64,000 nucleotides of DNA from Methylobacterium planeticum (GTDB taxonomy: Bacteria > Pseudomonadota > Alphaproteobacteria > Rhizobiales > Beijerinckiaceae): positions 1 to 64,000 of the forward strand of contig NZ_VZZJ01000028.1 in assembly GCF_008806345.1 (NCBI RefSeq). Reading direction: 5' to 3'. The translations under genes were made by a program, and so were the position numbers. How positions within the stretch are numbered: the stretch's first letter is position 1; the number at the start of each line of letters is the position of its first letter. The notes below the pieces were generated by a model. It was not told the DNA's origin. It saw nothing but the letters and a program-made list of their open reading frames with translations, and made no database searches. Of this stretch, positions 28,851 through 35,664 are shown piece after piece.

Positions 28851-29642
28851 ATGCCCGACGCGCGTGCCCTCGCCCGCACTGCCCTTGTGCTCGCCTGCCT
28901 GTGGCCGGCCCCGGCCGCGGCCCGGTTGACCCAGGCGGAACTCGCGCGGGTCGTCGTGGCACCGGAGCCCGACGCCCAGGCGCCCCTCGACCTCGCCTTC
29001 ACCGACGCCGCCGAGGGCCGCCCCTTGCGCCTGTCCGAGGCGATCGGCGGCCGGCCGACCCTGCTGCTGCCGGTCGACTACACCTGCGGCAATGTCTGCG
29101 ACCCGATGCTGTCGATGTCGGGGAACGCCCTCGCCGCCACGGGGCTCGAGGCCGGCCGCGACTACAGCCTCGTCCTCGTCGGCCTCGATCCCCGCGACGA
29201 CACGGCCGCCGCCCGGCGCATGCTCGACCAGGAACTCGGCCTGCCGGCCATTGCCGCGAGGACGCGGGCGCTCGTCGGCGACGAGGCTGCCGTGCGGCGG
29301 CTCACCGGCGCCCTCGGCTACGGCTTCGTCCCGGATCCCGGGACGGACAGCATCGCGCATCCGGCCGCGGCGCTTCTCCTGACCCCGGAGGGCCGCGTGG
29401 CCCGCATCCTCTCGCCGCTGGCACTGAACGGTCGCGACCTGCGCCTCGCCCTCGTGGAGGCCGGCGAGGGCCGCGCCGGCCATCTCGGCGACCGCCTCGC
29501 CCTGCTCTGCTACGGCTTCGATGCCGCCCGCGGCATTTACACGCCGCTGATCCACCGCATCCTCGGCGTCGCGGCGGCCGCCACCGTGATCGCCCTCGCC
29601 CTCGGGATCCTGCTGCTGAGCCGCCGCACGCGCCGGGCCTGA
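28851..29642 (+). CDS. SCO1/SenC-like thioredoxin-fold membrane protein
   Basis: This 263-residue protein has a signal peptide (ALVLACLWPAPAAA) and a thioredoxin fold with copper-type motif Cys79-GNV-Cys83 in VDYTCGNVCDP. A distal His is in SIAHPAA, as in SCO copper chaperones for cytochrome oxidase. A C-terminal transmembrane helix (AAAATVIALALGILLL) follows, which differs from the N-terminal anchor of classical SCO1. It has GGAGG upstream. A copper role is inferred from motif only. Confidence 0.85.
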   Translation: MPDARALARTALVLACLWPAPAAARLTQAELARVVVAPEPDAQAPLDLAFTDAAEGRPLRLSEAIGGRPTLLLPVDYTCGNVCDPMLSMSGNALAATGLEAGRDYSLVLVGLDPRDDTAAARRMLDQELGLPAIAARTRALVGDEAAVRRLTGALGYGFVPDPGTDSIAHPAAALLLTPEGRVARILSPLALNGRDLRLALVEAGEGRAGHLGDRLALLCYGFDAARGIYTPLIHRILGVAAAATVIALALGILLLSRRTRRA

Positions 29643-29666
29643 GGGCCCGGCCGCTCCGGCCGGGCC

Positions 29667-29882
29667 CTACGCGCGATCGGTCGAGAGCCCGGAATGCCCG
29701 GGCGCCGGCGGATCCCGCTCGATACTCGCATTCGGCTGCGGCGAATCGATCGGCTCCTCGTCCGTCGTCGGGGTGGCGCTGTCCTCGGGAGCCGGCATCG
29801 GCGGCAGTTTCCGGGTGTTCGGCTGCGGCGCCGCCGCGGCCTCCGGTCCCACCGCGCCCTTGGCCATCTCGCGATTCGTCAT
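29667..29882 (-). CDS. Small disordered hypothetical protein
   Basis: This 71-residue protein, MTNREMAKGAVGPEAAAA onward, is rich in Pro, Asp, Glu and Ser and has no hydrophobic segment, so it is probably disordered. GGGAG precedes the ATG. A GCAAC-N16-CGTT sequence at 29941-29965 on the minus strand is one base off an EcfG promoter. It is divergent from the KGG-motif stress gene. The function is unknown. Confidence 0.65.
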   Translation of the reverse strand: MTNREMAKGAVGPEAAAAPQPNTRKLPPMPAPEDSATPTTDEEPIDSPQPNASIERDPPAPGHSGLSTDRA

Positions 29883-29940
29883 GGTCTGCTCCCTCGCATC
29901 GGTCCGCGAACGCACGATCCGGATCGCCGACTGCCCGCAC

Positions 29941-29965
29941 AACGCGTCGTCGCCTGCGTGGTTGC
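29941..29965 (-). promoter_or_regulatory. Degenerate EcfG-type promoter candidate
   Basis: On the minus strand GCAAC, 16 bases, CGTT lies about 60 bases before the start of the 71-residue hypothetical gene. The -35 box differs from GGAAC at one position, so this is only a candidate. Confidence 0.35.
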
Positions 29966-29992
29966 CCTTTTCCGTGACGCAGGCTGAGCAGA

Positions 29993-30018
29993 GGAACCTT
30001 CGGTTATTGGTGAAGGTT
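29993..30018 (+). promoter_or_regulatory. Near-consensus EcfG-type promoter of the KGG gene
   Basis: GGAAC (29993-29997), 17 bases, then GGTT (30015-30018), one base off the CGTT -10 box. It lies 36 bases before the start of the KGG-motif protein gene. Such genes are typical of general stress regulons. Confidence 0.6.
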
Positions 30019-30053
30019 GTTCCGGGTGTGAGACAAAGCCTGAGGAGGCGCTG

Positions 30054-30248
30054 ATGGCATCTGGGAACTCAACCTCGAAGAGAGGTTTCGCGTCGATGGA
30101 TCTCGAACGCCAGCGGGAGATCGCGAGCAAGGGGGGACGCAGCGTCCCGGCCGAGAAGCGCTCGTTCTCGCAGGATCGCGAACTCGCCTCGTCGGCGGGC
30201 CGCAAGGGTGGTCAGTCCACCGGCACCGGACGCGGCGGCGCGGAATAA
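30054..30248 (+). CDS. KGG-motif stress-induced protein (YciG/Con-10 type)
   Basis: This 64-residue hydrophilic protein has two KGG motifs, REIASKGGRSVPAEKRSFSQ and SAGRKGGQS, the pattern of the stress-induced KGG family. GAGGAGG lies before the ATG. The gene is a complete unit: an EcfG-like promoter upstream and a 20-bp perfect hairpin terminator downstream. Members are thought to protect during desiccation or starvation. The function is not known in detail. Confidence 0.9.
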   Translation: MASGNSTSKRGFASMDLERQREIASKGGRSVPAEKRSFSQDRELASSAGRKGGQSTGTGRGGAE

Positions 30249-30324
30249 GACAGGATGGTGGCGTGCCCCGGCTCCGGGGTTGCGCCACCGCCCCGACCGA
30301 TCGGCGGACGGAACGCTGATTCCG

Positions 30325-30367
30325 AACGACGAAGCCCTCCCGCGGCGCGCGGGAGGGCTTCGTCGTT
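30325..30367. terminator. Bidirectional hairpin terminator
   Basis: Perfect 20-bp arms surround a three-base loop (30345-30347): AACGACGAAGCCCTCCCGCG pairs with its exact reverse complement. It follows the KGG gene on the plus strand and the small secreted gene on the minus strand, so it serves a convergent pair. Short T-runs are interrupted. Confidence 0.85.
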
Positions 30368-30420
30368 GCCGGATCGGCTGGACCGCAACTCCCGCGAAGG
30401 CGGGAGCCGTCAGCGGCGTC

Positions 30421-30798
30421 TCAGGAGATGCAGCGACCCGGAACCATGCGGCGGGCTTCCGGCCCGACGAGCGAGCTGAGGGCGCCTTCGCAGCCCTCGC
30501 GCATGCGGCGGGGCTTCAGCGGCGACTTCTCGTTCATGTCGGAGGTCGGCTGGTTCGCCACGGCGGCGGGGCGCTCGGCCGGGCGGGACACCGCGGCGAC
30601 GCGGGTGGGGCTCAGCGCCAGGGAGACCGGGCGCATGCCCGGCAGCGGGGCCGGCGCGATCGCGGAGGCCGCGGCCGGCACCGAGATCGCCAGGGGCGCG
30701 GTCCACTCGTCGGCGGTCTGCCGCACCACGGGTTGGATGAGGATCGTCAGGATGGCAGCCGGTCCACTCATGCCGAGAATCAAGCCAGACCGAAGCAT
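30421..30798 (-). CDS. Hypothetical secreted or anchored small protein with EcfG-type promoter
   Basis: This 125-residue protein has an N-terminal hydrophobic segment (LRSGLILGMSGPAAILTILI) and then an Ala/Pro/Ser-rich middle. The C-terminal block, PLKPRRMREGCEGALSSLVG, with a second Cys near the end (PGRCIS), looks more conserved and may form a disulfide. The start is chosen by GGGAGATCACAACG upstream. An exact EcfG-type promoter lies 40-65 bases before it. The function is unknown. Confidence 0.72.
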   Translation of the reverse strand: MLRSGLILGMSGPAAILTILIQPVVRQTADEWTAPLAISVPAAASAIAPAPLPGMRPVSLALSPTRVAAVSRPAERPAAVANQPTSDMNEKSPLKPRRMREGCEGALSSLVGPEARRMVPGRCIS

Positions 30799-30838
30799 CG
30801 TTGTGATCTCCCATGGGAGCTTGACAGGATGTTTCGAC

Positions 30839-30864
30839 AACGTGCGCGGTGCGATTTCGGTTCC
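30839..30864 (-). promoter_or_regulatory. EcfG-type promoter of the 125-residue gene
   Basis: On the minus strand GGAAC (30864-30860), 17 bases, CGTT (30842-30839), an exact GGAAC-N17-CGTT. The gene start is 41 bases downstream of the -10 box. Confidence 0.75.
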
Positions 30865-31082
30865 TCGACTGTCACGCTTCCTTTAGAAACTGTATTCGAC
30901 CGTGCATTGCGCACCATCGTGGCGCGCTTTCCACCGCCCTCCACAGCCCTGCCTGTGACGAAAAAACCGCAACGGGTGAAAAAGCGTCGAGAAGCGGAAC
31001 TGCGCCCGGTGCCGCTCGTTAGCATGACACCCGGCCACCTGGTCCTCCCCGCATTCCCCTTGTGCATTGGCCGGAACCTTCG
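30865..31082. other. Gene-free stretch upstream of an orphan terminator
   Basis: About 220 bases with no protein gene. It is less GC-rich than its surroundings and leads into a strong plus-strand terminator with no upstream gene. It may encode a short non-coding RNA on the plus strand. Confidence 0.35.
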
Positions 31083-31113
31083 AACGGGTCGGATCTTATC
31101 CGGCCCGTTTTTT
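31083..31113 (+). terminator. Rho-independent terminator without an upstream gene
   Basis: AACGGGTCGGAT, loop CTT, ATCCGGCCCGTT (one T-G pair), then six T. This is a textbook intrinsic terminator on the plus strand. The nearest upstream plus-strand gene ends at 30248 behind its own terminator. Confidence 0.8.
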
Positions 31114-31157
31114 CGTGTTCGTGCCGTTTCTCGTGCCCATGTCCTGCCCGGACGCGC

Positions 31158-31188
31158 GAAAAAGCCCCCGGCGCAAGCGCCGGGGGCT
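31158..31188 (-). terminator. Rho-independent terminator of phyR
   Basis: On the minus strand AGCCCCCGGCG, a four-base loop and CGCCGGGGGCT are followed by TTTTT. It lies about 110 bases after the phyR stop. Confidence 0.85.
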
Positions 31189-31255
31189 GGGGGCTCGTTG
31201 CATCGAGTGGACCGAGGGCCGGGAGGCGGCCGCGGCTCCAGGCCCGGACGATCGC

Positions 31256-31307
31256 GATCCGGGCCGTCGATCCAGGCCGTCGATCCAGGCCGTCGATCTA
31301 GGCCGTC
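31256..31307. repeat. Four tandem 13-bp repeats at the phyR 3' end
   Basis: Four head-to-tail units of gatc(c/t)(a/g)ggccgtc. The phyR stop codon (31298-31300) lies inside the last unit. They lie between the stop and the terminator. Confidence 0.85.
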
Positions 31308-32101
31308 TTGGCCTCGCGGCGGCGGGCGCTCTGCTGGAAGAACAGGGCCTGGCTGATCACCGCCGAGACGTTCGCCGGCTGGAAGGGCTTGGCGATGAGG
31401 AAGGCCGGCTCCGGACGCTCCCCGGTGAGGAAGCGCTCGGGATAGGCGGTGATGAAGATCACCGGTACCTCGAAGGTCTTCAGCAGGTCGTTCACCGCAT
31501 CGAGGCCCGAGGAGCCGTCGGCGAGCTGGATGTCGGCGAGGATCAGGCCGGGGCGCTTGCCCTCGGACGCGATCTTGATCGCCTCGGTGCGGGTGCGTGC
31601 GACCCCGATCACGTTGTGGCCGAGGCCTTCGACCAGAGCCTCGAGGTCCATGGCGATCAGCGGCTCGTCCTCGATGATGAGGATGTCGGTGGCCATGTCG
31701 GCGGCGAGCTCGCGGCCGGCCTCGTCCACGAGGTCGCGGACCTCCGAGACGTCGACGTCGAGGATGATCGCCGCATCCTCCTCGGAGAAGCCCTCGAGGC
31801 AGGAGAGCAGGAAGGCCTGGCGCGGCAGGGGCGTGATCTGCCCGAGGCGGACTTCGGCCGGGAGGTCGTGCTGCACCTGCTCGCTCTGCCCGTTCACCGA
31901 GAGCGAGTTCCAGATGCTGGTGAACACGCGGAAAAGATCGGCCTTCACGTTCGCGCTGCGCCCGAGCGTCTCGGGCTCGTTCACGAGCGTCTCGAGCGTT
32001 GCGGCCACGTAGGCATCGCCGGCCACCTGGCTGCCGGTCAGCGCGCGCGCGTAGCGGCGCAGATACGGCAGGTGCTGCACGACGAGTTGAGATGTCGACA
32101 T
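31298..32101 (-). CDS. phyR: General stress response anti-anti-sigma response regulator PhyR
   Basis: This 267-residue protein has an EcfG-like sigma domain (about residues 1-130) fused to a C-terminal receiver. The receiver has phospho-acceptor Asp190 in LILADIQLADGSSG and Lys238 in LIAKPF. When phosphorylated, PhyR binds NepR and frees EcfG. Length and Asp190 match the PhyR described in Methylobacterium extorquens. The ATG at 32101 has AGGGGATC upstream. It is divergent from nepR, and both have exact EcfG-type promoters. Confidence 0.97.
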   Translation of the reverse strand: MSTSQLVVQHLPYLRRYARALTGSQVAGDAYVAATLETLVNEPETLGRSANVKADLFRVFTSIWNSLSVNGQSEQVQHDLPAEVRLGQITPLPRQAFLLSCLEGFSEEDAAIILDVDVSEVRDLVDEAGRELAADMATDILIIEDEPLIAMDLEALVEGLGHNVIGVARTRTEAIKIASEGKRPGLILADIQLADGSSGLDAVNDLLKTFEVPVIFITAYPERFLTGERPEPAFLIAKPFQPANVSAVISQALFFQQSARRREAKTA

Positions 32102-32144
32102 TAGATCCCCTGGGCCTAGCCGTTCTTCTGGTAGCTTCCGCCCC

Positions 32145-32169
32145 AACGCGGTCCGCCCGACTCCGTTCC
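32145..32169 (-). promoter_or_regulatory. EcfG-type promoter of phyR
   Basis: On the minus strand GGAAC (32169-32165), 16 bases, CGTT (32148-32145). The phyR ATG is 44 bases downstream. It lies back to back with the nepR promoter, only eight bases between the two -35 boxes. Confidence 0.85.
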
Positions 32170-32177
32170 GGAGCGGC

Positions 32178-32202
32178 GGAACCGTTTGTGTGGCACGGCG
32201 TT
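32178..32202 (+). promoter_or_regulatory. EcfG-type promoter of nepR
   Basis: GGAAC (32178-32182), 16 bases, CGTT (32199-32202), an exact match. It precedes the nepR ATG by about 80 bases. Confidence 0.85.
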
Positions 32203-32280
32203 GCTGCTGCAGCCATGACGTATGTCAAGCCGCAAAACAATCGCGGCGGTGCCGGCTGCCGGCATCAAGGGGACCTGTCC

Positions 32281-32538
32281 ATGACGGAAGACGGTAAGGC
32301 CGGCGACCTCCGCCACGGGGGGCGAGCGCGACCGCCACGACGCCAGGCCCCCGGCGCCGGGAGCGGTGCGCGTCCCGCCGCCCTCGCCGATCCCGGGCAG
32401 GGCCTGAGCGAGCTGACCCAGAGGCGCCTCGGCGCTCACCTGCGCGCGATGTACGATTCGGTGGTGCAGCAACCCGTGCCCGACCGCTTCCGCGATCTGA
32501 TCCTGAAGCTCGACGCGGGCGAGGGCGACAAGATCTGA
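32281..32538 (+). CDS. nepR: Anti-sigma factor NepR
   Basis: This 85-residue protein holds the NepR core, LTQRRLGAHLRAMYDSVVQQ followed by PVPDRFRDLILKLD, after a basic disordered N-terminal tail. NepR sequesters EcfG until phospho-PhyR binds it. GGGGA precedes the ATG at 32281. An in-frame ATG at 32215 lies close to the promoter and would add 22 unrelated residues. In many relatives ecfG follows nepR, but here a terminator follows. Confidence 0.95.
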   Translation: MTEDGKAGDLRHGGRARPPRRQAPGAGSGARPAALADPGQGLSELTQRRLGAHLRAMYDSVVQQPVPDRFRDLILKLDAGEGDKI

Positions 32539-32577
32539 GCCTCGGGAGCGCGCCTGCTGCTCCAGCGCCCGGAATCG

Positions 32578-32616
32578 AAGAAGGCCGCCATGCCGTCCGG
32601 GCAAGGCGGCCTTCTT
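32578..32616. terminator. Bidirectional terminator between nepR and the DUF1328 gene
   Basis: AAGAAGGCCGCC (32578-32589) and GGCGGCCTTCTT (32605-32616) are perfect 12-bp arms. The genes on both sides converge on it. Confidence 0.8.
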
Positions 32617-32645
32617 GCGCGAGGCGGGTCTGGAGGACCCGCTCG

Positions 32646-32822
32646 TCAGAGGGTGGGCGAGCGGCCGCGCATCAGGCCGATGACGGCCGAGATCGCGAAC
32701 AGCACGATGGCGACGAAGAACACGAGCTTGGCAGCTTCCATCGCCGTGCCGGCAATGCCGCCGAAGCCGAGCAGAGCAGCCACGAGGGCCACCACGAGAA
32801 ACGTTACGGCCCAACCGAGCAT
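32646..32822 (-). CDS. DUF1328 family small membrane protein
   Basis: This 58-residue protein begins MLGWAVTFLVVALVAALLGF, continues GGIAGTAMEAAKLVFFVAIV and ends LMRGRSPTL. The GW...F..AL.AA..GF.G.A pattern with two transmembrane segments is the DUF1328 (YtjA) family. An exact EcfG-type promoter lies about 58 bases upstream, so it should be induced by general stress. The function of the family is unknown. Confidence 0.92.
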   Translation of the reverse strand: MLGWAVTFLVVALVAALLGFGGIAGTAMEAAKLVFFVAIVLFAISAVIGLMRGRSPTL

Positions 32823-32879
32823 TTGCGTGATCCTTCCAAAACAGTGGTGCGGGCTTAGCCGTCACCTTCTGATGGCAAT

Positions 32880-32904
32880 AACGTCAAGGTTTCGGTTCGG
32901 TTCC
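32880..32904 (-). promoter_or_regulatory. EcfG-type promoter of the DUF1328 gene
   Basis: On the minus strand GGAAC (32904-32900), 16 bases, CGTT (32883-32880), an exact match placed just ahead of the gene. Confidence 0.85.
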
Positions 32905-33046
32905 TGGGGAGTCTTGACATGTGTTCGTGAGCGCGTCGTCCGGCCGCGTCGAGGCCGTGACCGCCGGCGGCGCTGCGGCGCATCGACCCCGGACTTGATG
33001 TTTGCGGGGATCGCATCCCACATGAGGCTCAGCACGCGCGGTACCC

Positions 33047-33072
33047 GGAACAGTCAGGTCCGTCGCCGCGTT
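33047..33072 (+). promoter_or_regulatory. EcfG-type promoter of the 56-residue gene
   Basis: GGAAC (33047-33051), 17 bases, CGTT (33069-33072). The ATG of the small gene is 31 bases downstream. Confidence 0.75.
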
Positions 33073-33102
33073 CGTTGCCATTACCTGAACGCGAGTTCTG
33101 CA

Positions 33103-33273
33103 ATGAGAGACACCGTCGCCGCGATCGCCAAGCGCTTCACCGAAGCCGCCGTTGCCGCTGCCGAGGCAGCCATGAAGGGCGTCGACCGTCTTCTCGAAGG
33201 TGCGCTCCCGGCGCCCCGGCTTCAGCCGGTACCGGTGCGCGTCCGGAGCCATCCCCAGCATGGGCGCCGCTGA
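33103..33273 (+). CDS. Small hypothetical protein in a putative general-stress unit
   Basis: The reading frame gives 56 residues, starting MRDTVAAIAKRFTEAAVAAA and becoming Pro/Arg-rich at the end. The first 32 residues could form an amphipathic helix. The ribosome-binding site is weak. An exact EcfG-type promoter lies just upstream, and an intrinsic terminator lies 57 bases downstream, so a transcript is likely even if the coding call is uncertain. A short regulatory RNA is the alternative. Confidence 0.6.
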   Translation: MRDTVAAIAKRFTEAAVAAAEAAMKGVDRLLEGALPAPRLQPVPVRVRSHPQHGRR

Positions 33274-33585
33274 GGGCGAGGATCTCTCGCGCGGACAGGA
33301 CCGGCGCACCGTCCGGTCCGGGAACGAGCAGCCGCCCCTCTGGGCGGCTTTTTCGTGGGTACGTACTCTTCACATTGCGGGCATACCGGACCTGCCGGCC
33401 AAGTCTCTCGCTGCATTCCGGCGCTCTCCCTGACTTTCGGCGCCATCGGTTGTCTTCCGCAATTGTCCGGCCGTGCTGACCTTGGTTAGGTCGGCCGCGC
33501 GGCAATCGTCGTCGGACAAATGGGGAGCCGTGGTCCCGCATCTTCGGGCTTCCGGTCCGAGGCGGGCCCGCGGTCGGGGGGCAGG
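33274..33585. other. Intergenic region with terminator
   Basis: About 310 bases. It holds the terminator at 33330-33353, a GACCT/AGGTC hairpin near 33480, and the promoter region of the DUF2865 gene. No gene was recognised. Confidence 0.5.
33330..33353 (+). terminator. Rho-independent terminator
   Basis: AGCCGCCC, loop CTCT, GGGCGGCT, then a run of five T on the plus strand. It ends the transcript of the small stress ORF at 33103. Confidence 0.88.
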
Positions 33586-34578
33586 ATGGCGATCAGCGTG
33601 CAGTGGCGCCGGTTCATGGCGTCGGGCGGGACCCGGCGACAGATGATCGGAACGGCGCTCGCCGGCCTGATCCTGGGGATCGGCGGCGTGACGGTCGGCA
33701 CGAGCCTGGTGCACGCCTCCGAGCGCGACGGCCTGTTCGGCTTCCTCGAGCAGATCTTCCGCGGGCCGCGAGCCGAGCCGGTCGCGGCCCCCCCGCGCCA
33801 GCCTCTTCGCTACGCCAACCTCCCGGATGCGCGCCGCATCCACGCGACGCGCCACGTCGCGCAGACGCCCCGGCGGCTCTTCTCCGACCGTCCGGCCCCG
33901 CGCCCGACGCGGCGGCGCGCCGCCATCCGCAGCAATGCGGATGCCTCGGGCGTCGCCCTGGGCACGCGGACGATCTGCGTGCGCAGCTGCGACGGCTTCC
34001 TGTTCCCCCTCGGCAACCTCGCCGCGCGCCGCGACCTTCCGGTGCACGAGGCTGCCTGCGCGGCCGCCTGTCCGAACGCGGCGACGAGCCTCTACACCCT
34101 GCCGGCCGGCGAGATCGACCTCGACCGGGCCGTGAGCCTCAAGGGCCAGCCCTACCGCGCCTTCGCCTTCGCCAACGTCTACCGGCAGAAGCGCGTCCCC
34201 GAGTGCTCCTGCCAATCCGCCGACGGGAGCCCGCCCCTCGCGCTCGTGCGGGATCTCACCCTGCGCAAGGGTGACGTGGTGGCGACCGAGGAGAGCGCCA
34301 GCGTCGTGACGCGGATCCGCCCCGGCGCCGTCGCGATGGTGGATTTCCGCAAGGCGCGCGATCTGCCGCGCGCGCAGAGCCGCGCCATCGAGGACAAGGT
34401 CGGCGCCCTGCGGCGCGAGGCCGAGGCCCGCGCCTTCCGCCGGGCGATGCGCGCGGCCGACCGGGCGGGCATCATCCGGGTGGCGGCGGCGGGCCCGGGC
34501 TTCGAGGGGGCGGAGCGCGCCGCCTCGGGGGGCTTCGCACCGGTACGCATCGTGGCACCCTCCCCCTTCGGCCCCTGA
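33586..34578 (+). CDS. DUF2865 domain-containing protein
   Basis: This 330-residue protein has an N-terminal membrane or signal segment (MIGTALAGLILGIGGVTVGT). A basic linker follows, then the DUF2865 core with paired cysteines: TICVRSCDGFLFPLGNL and HEAACAAACPNAATSLYTL, plus VPECSCQ. The cysteines suggest a disulfide-bonded periplasmic domain. The C-terminal third is Arg/Ala-rich. GGGGGCAGG precedes the ATG. The function is unknown, and the family is found mainly in Hyphomicrobiales. Confidence 0.88.
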   Translation: MAISVQWRRFMASGGTRRQMIGTALAGLILGIGGVTVGTSLVHASERDGLFGFLEQIFRGPRAEPVAAPPRQPLRYANLPDARRIHATRHVAQTPRRLFSDRPAPRPTRRRAAIRSNADASGVALGTRTICVRSCDGFLFPLGNLAARRDLPVHEAACAAACPNAATSLYTLPAGEIDLDRAVSLKGQPYRAFAFANVYRQKRVPECSCQSADGSPPLALVRDLTLRKGDVVATEESASVVTRIRPGAVAMVDFRKARDLPRAQSRAIEDKVGALRREAEARAFRRAMRAADRAGIIRVAAAGPGFEGAERAASGGFAPVRIVAPSPFGP

Positions 34579-34698
34579 CCCGGCGCGGCGCGCCGGCGTT
34601 GTCGCCCGCCCCGCGATGGCGTAGGTCGGCCCGCGGCGCGGCCCGGGCGCCGCGGCGCGTTCCGGGCAGCGCCCGGACACGGCATGGGGGTGGTCTGC

Positions 34699-35640
34699 AT
34701 GAGTGATCCGAATGGCGAGCCCGCGGCCGAGCCGAGCTTCGACGCGGCGATGCCCGCCTCCGGCGTGATGGAGATCCTGACGCCCCTGATCCGCCGCCGG
34801 ATCGCCCCGAATGCCGGTCCGTTCACCGCGAGCGGCACCTGCAGCTACGTGGTCGGGCACGGCCGCGTCGCCGTGATCGATCCCGGTCCGGAGGATGCCG
34901 CCCATGTCGAGGCGCTCCTCGCGGACCTCTCGGGCGAGACGATCGGGGCCATCGTCGTCACCCATACCCACCGCGACCATTCCCCCGGGGCGCGCCTGCT
35001 GGCGGCCCGCACGGGTGCGCCGATCGTCGGCTGCGGCCCGCACAAGGCCGCCCGCTCCCTCGCCGAGGGGGAGCTGCCGATCCTCGATGCCAGCGCCGAT
35101 CGCCTCCACGGCCCGGACCGCCTGCTCCGCGAGGGAGACACGGTCGCCGGGCCGGGCTGGACCCTGGTGGCGGTCGAGACCCCGGGCCACACCATGAACC
35201 ACCTCGCCTTCGCGCTGCCGGAGGAGGAGGCCCTGTTCTCGGGCGACCACGTCATGGCGTGGTCCACCAGCATCGTGGCGCCGCCGGACGGTTCGATGCG
35301 CGCCTACATGGCCTCCCTCGACAAGCTCCGGGAGCGCGGCGAGCGGATCTACTGGCCGGGCCACGGCGGTCCGGTGCGGGACCCCCGGCGCTTCGTGCGC
35401 GGCCTCGCGGCCCATCGCCGGCAGCGCGAGAGCGCGATCCGCGCCCGGATCGGGGCGGGCGACGCGGGCATCCGCGCCATCGTCGAGGCGATCTACCAGG
35501 GCCTGAACCCGGCCCTGATCGGGGCCGCCGCCCTTTCGGTCTTCGCCCATCTCGAGGATCTGGTGGAGCGCGGGCTCGTCCTGACGGACGGCCCGGCCCG
35601 GCTCGACGGCCTCTACCGGCCCGGCGCCGACCCGGCCTGA
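34699..35640 (+). CDS. MBL-fold metallo-hydrolase
   Basis: This 313-residue protein has the metallo-beta-lactamase metal motif VVTHTHRDHSPG, a later VETPGHTMNHLAF and LFSGDHVMAWST, which together give the five His/Asp ligands. The C-terminal winged-helix-like part is like that of LACTB2/ribonuclease-type hydrolases. The start at 34699 is chosen for the GGGGGTGG upstream. An ATG five codons earlier is also possible. The substrate is unknown. Confidence 0.9.
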   Translation: MSDPNGEPAAEPSFDAAMPASGVMEILTPLIRRRIAPNAGPFTASGTCSYVVGHGRVAVIDPGPEDAAHVEALLADLSGETIGAIVVTHTHRDHSPGARLLAARTGAPIVGCGPHKAARSLAEGELPILDASADRLHGPDRLLREGDTVAGPGWTLVAVETPGHTMNHLAFALPEEEALFSGDHVMAWSTSIVAPPDGSMRAYMASLDKLRERGERIYWPGHGGPVRDPRRFVRGLAAHRRQRESAIRARIGAGDAGIRAIVEAIYQGLNPALIGAAALSVFAHLEDLVERGLVLTDGPARLDGLYRPGADPA

Positions 35641-35664
35641 GCGCGCGCTGGGCGCGCGCAGCCC

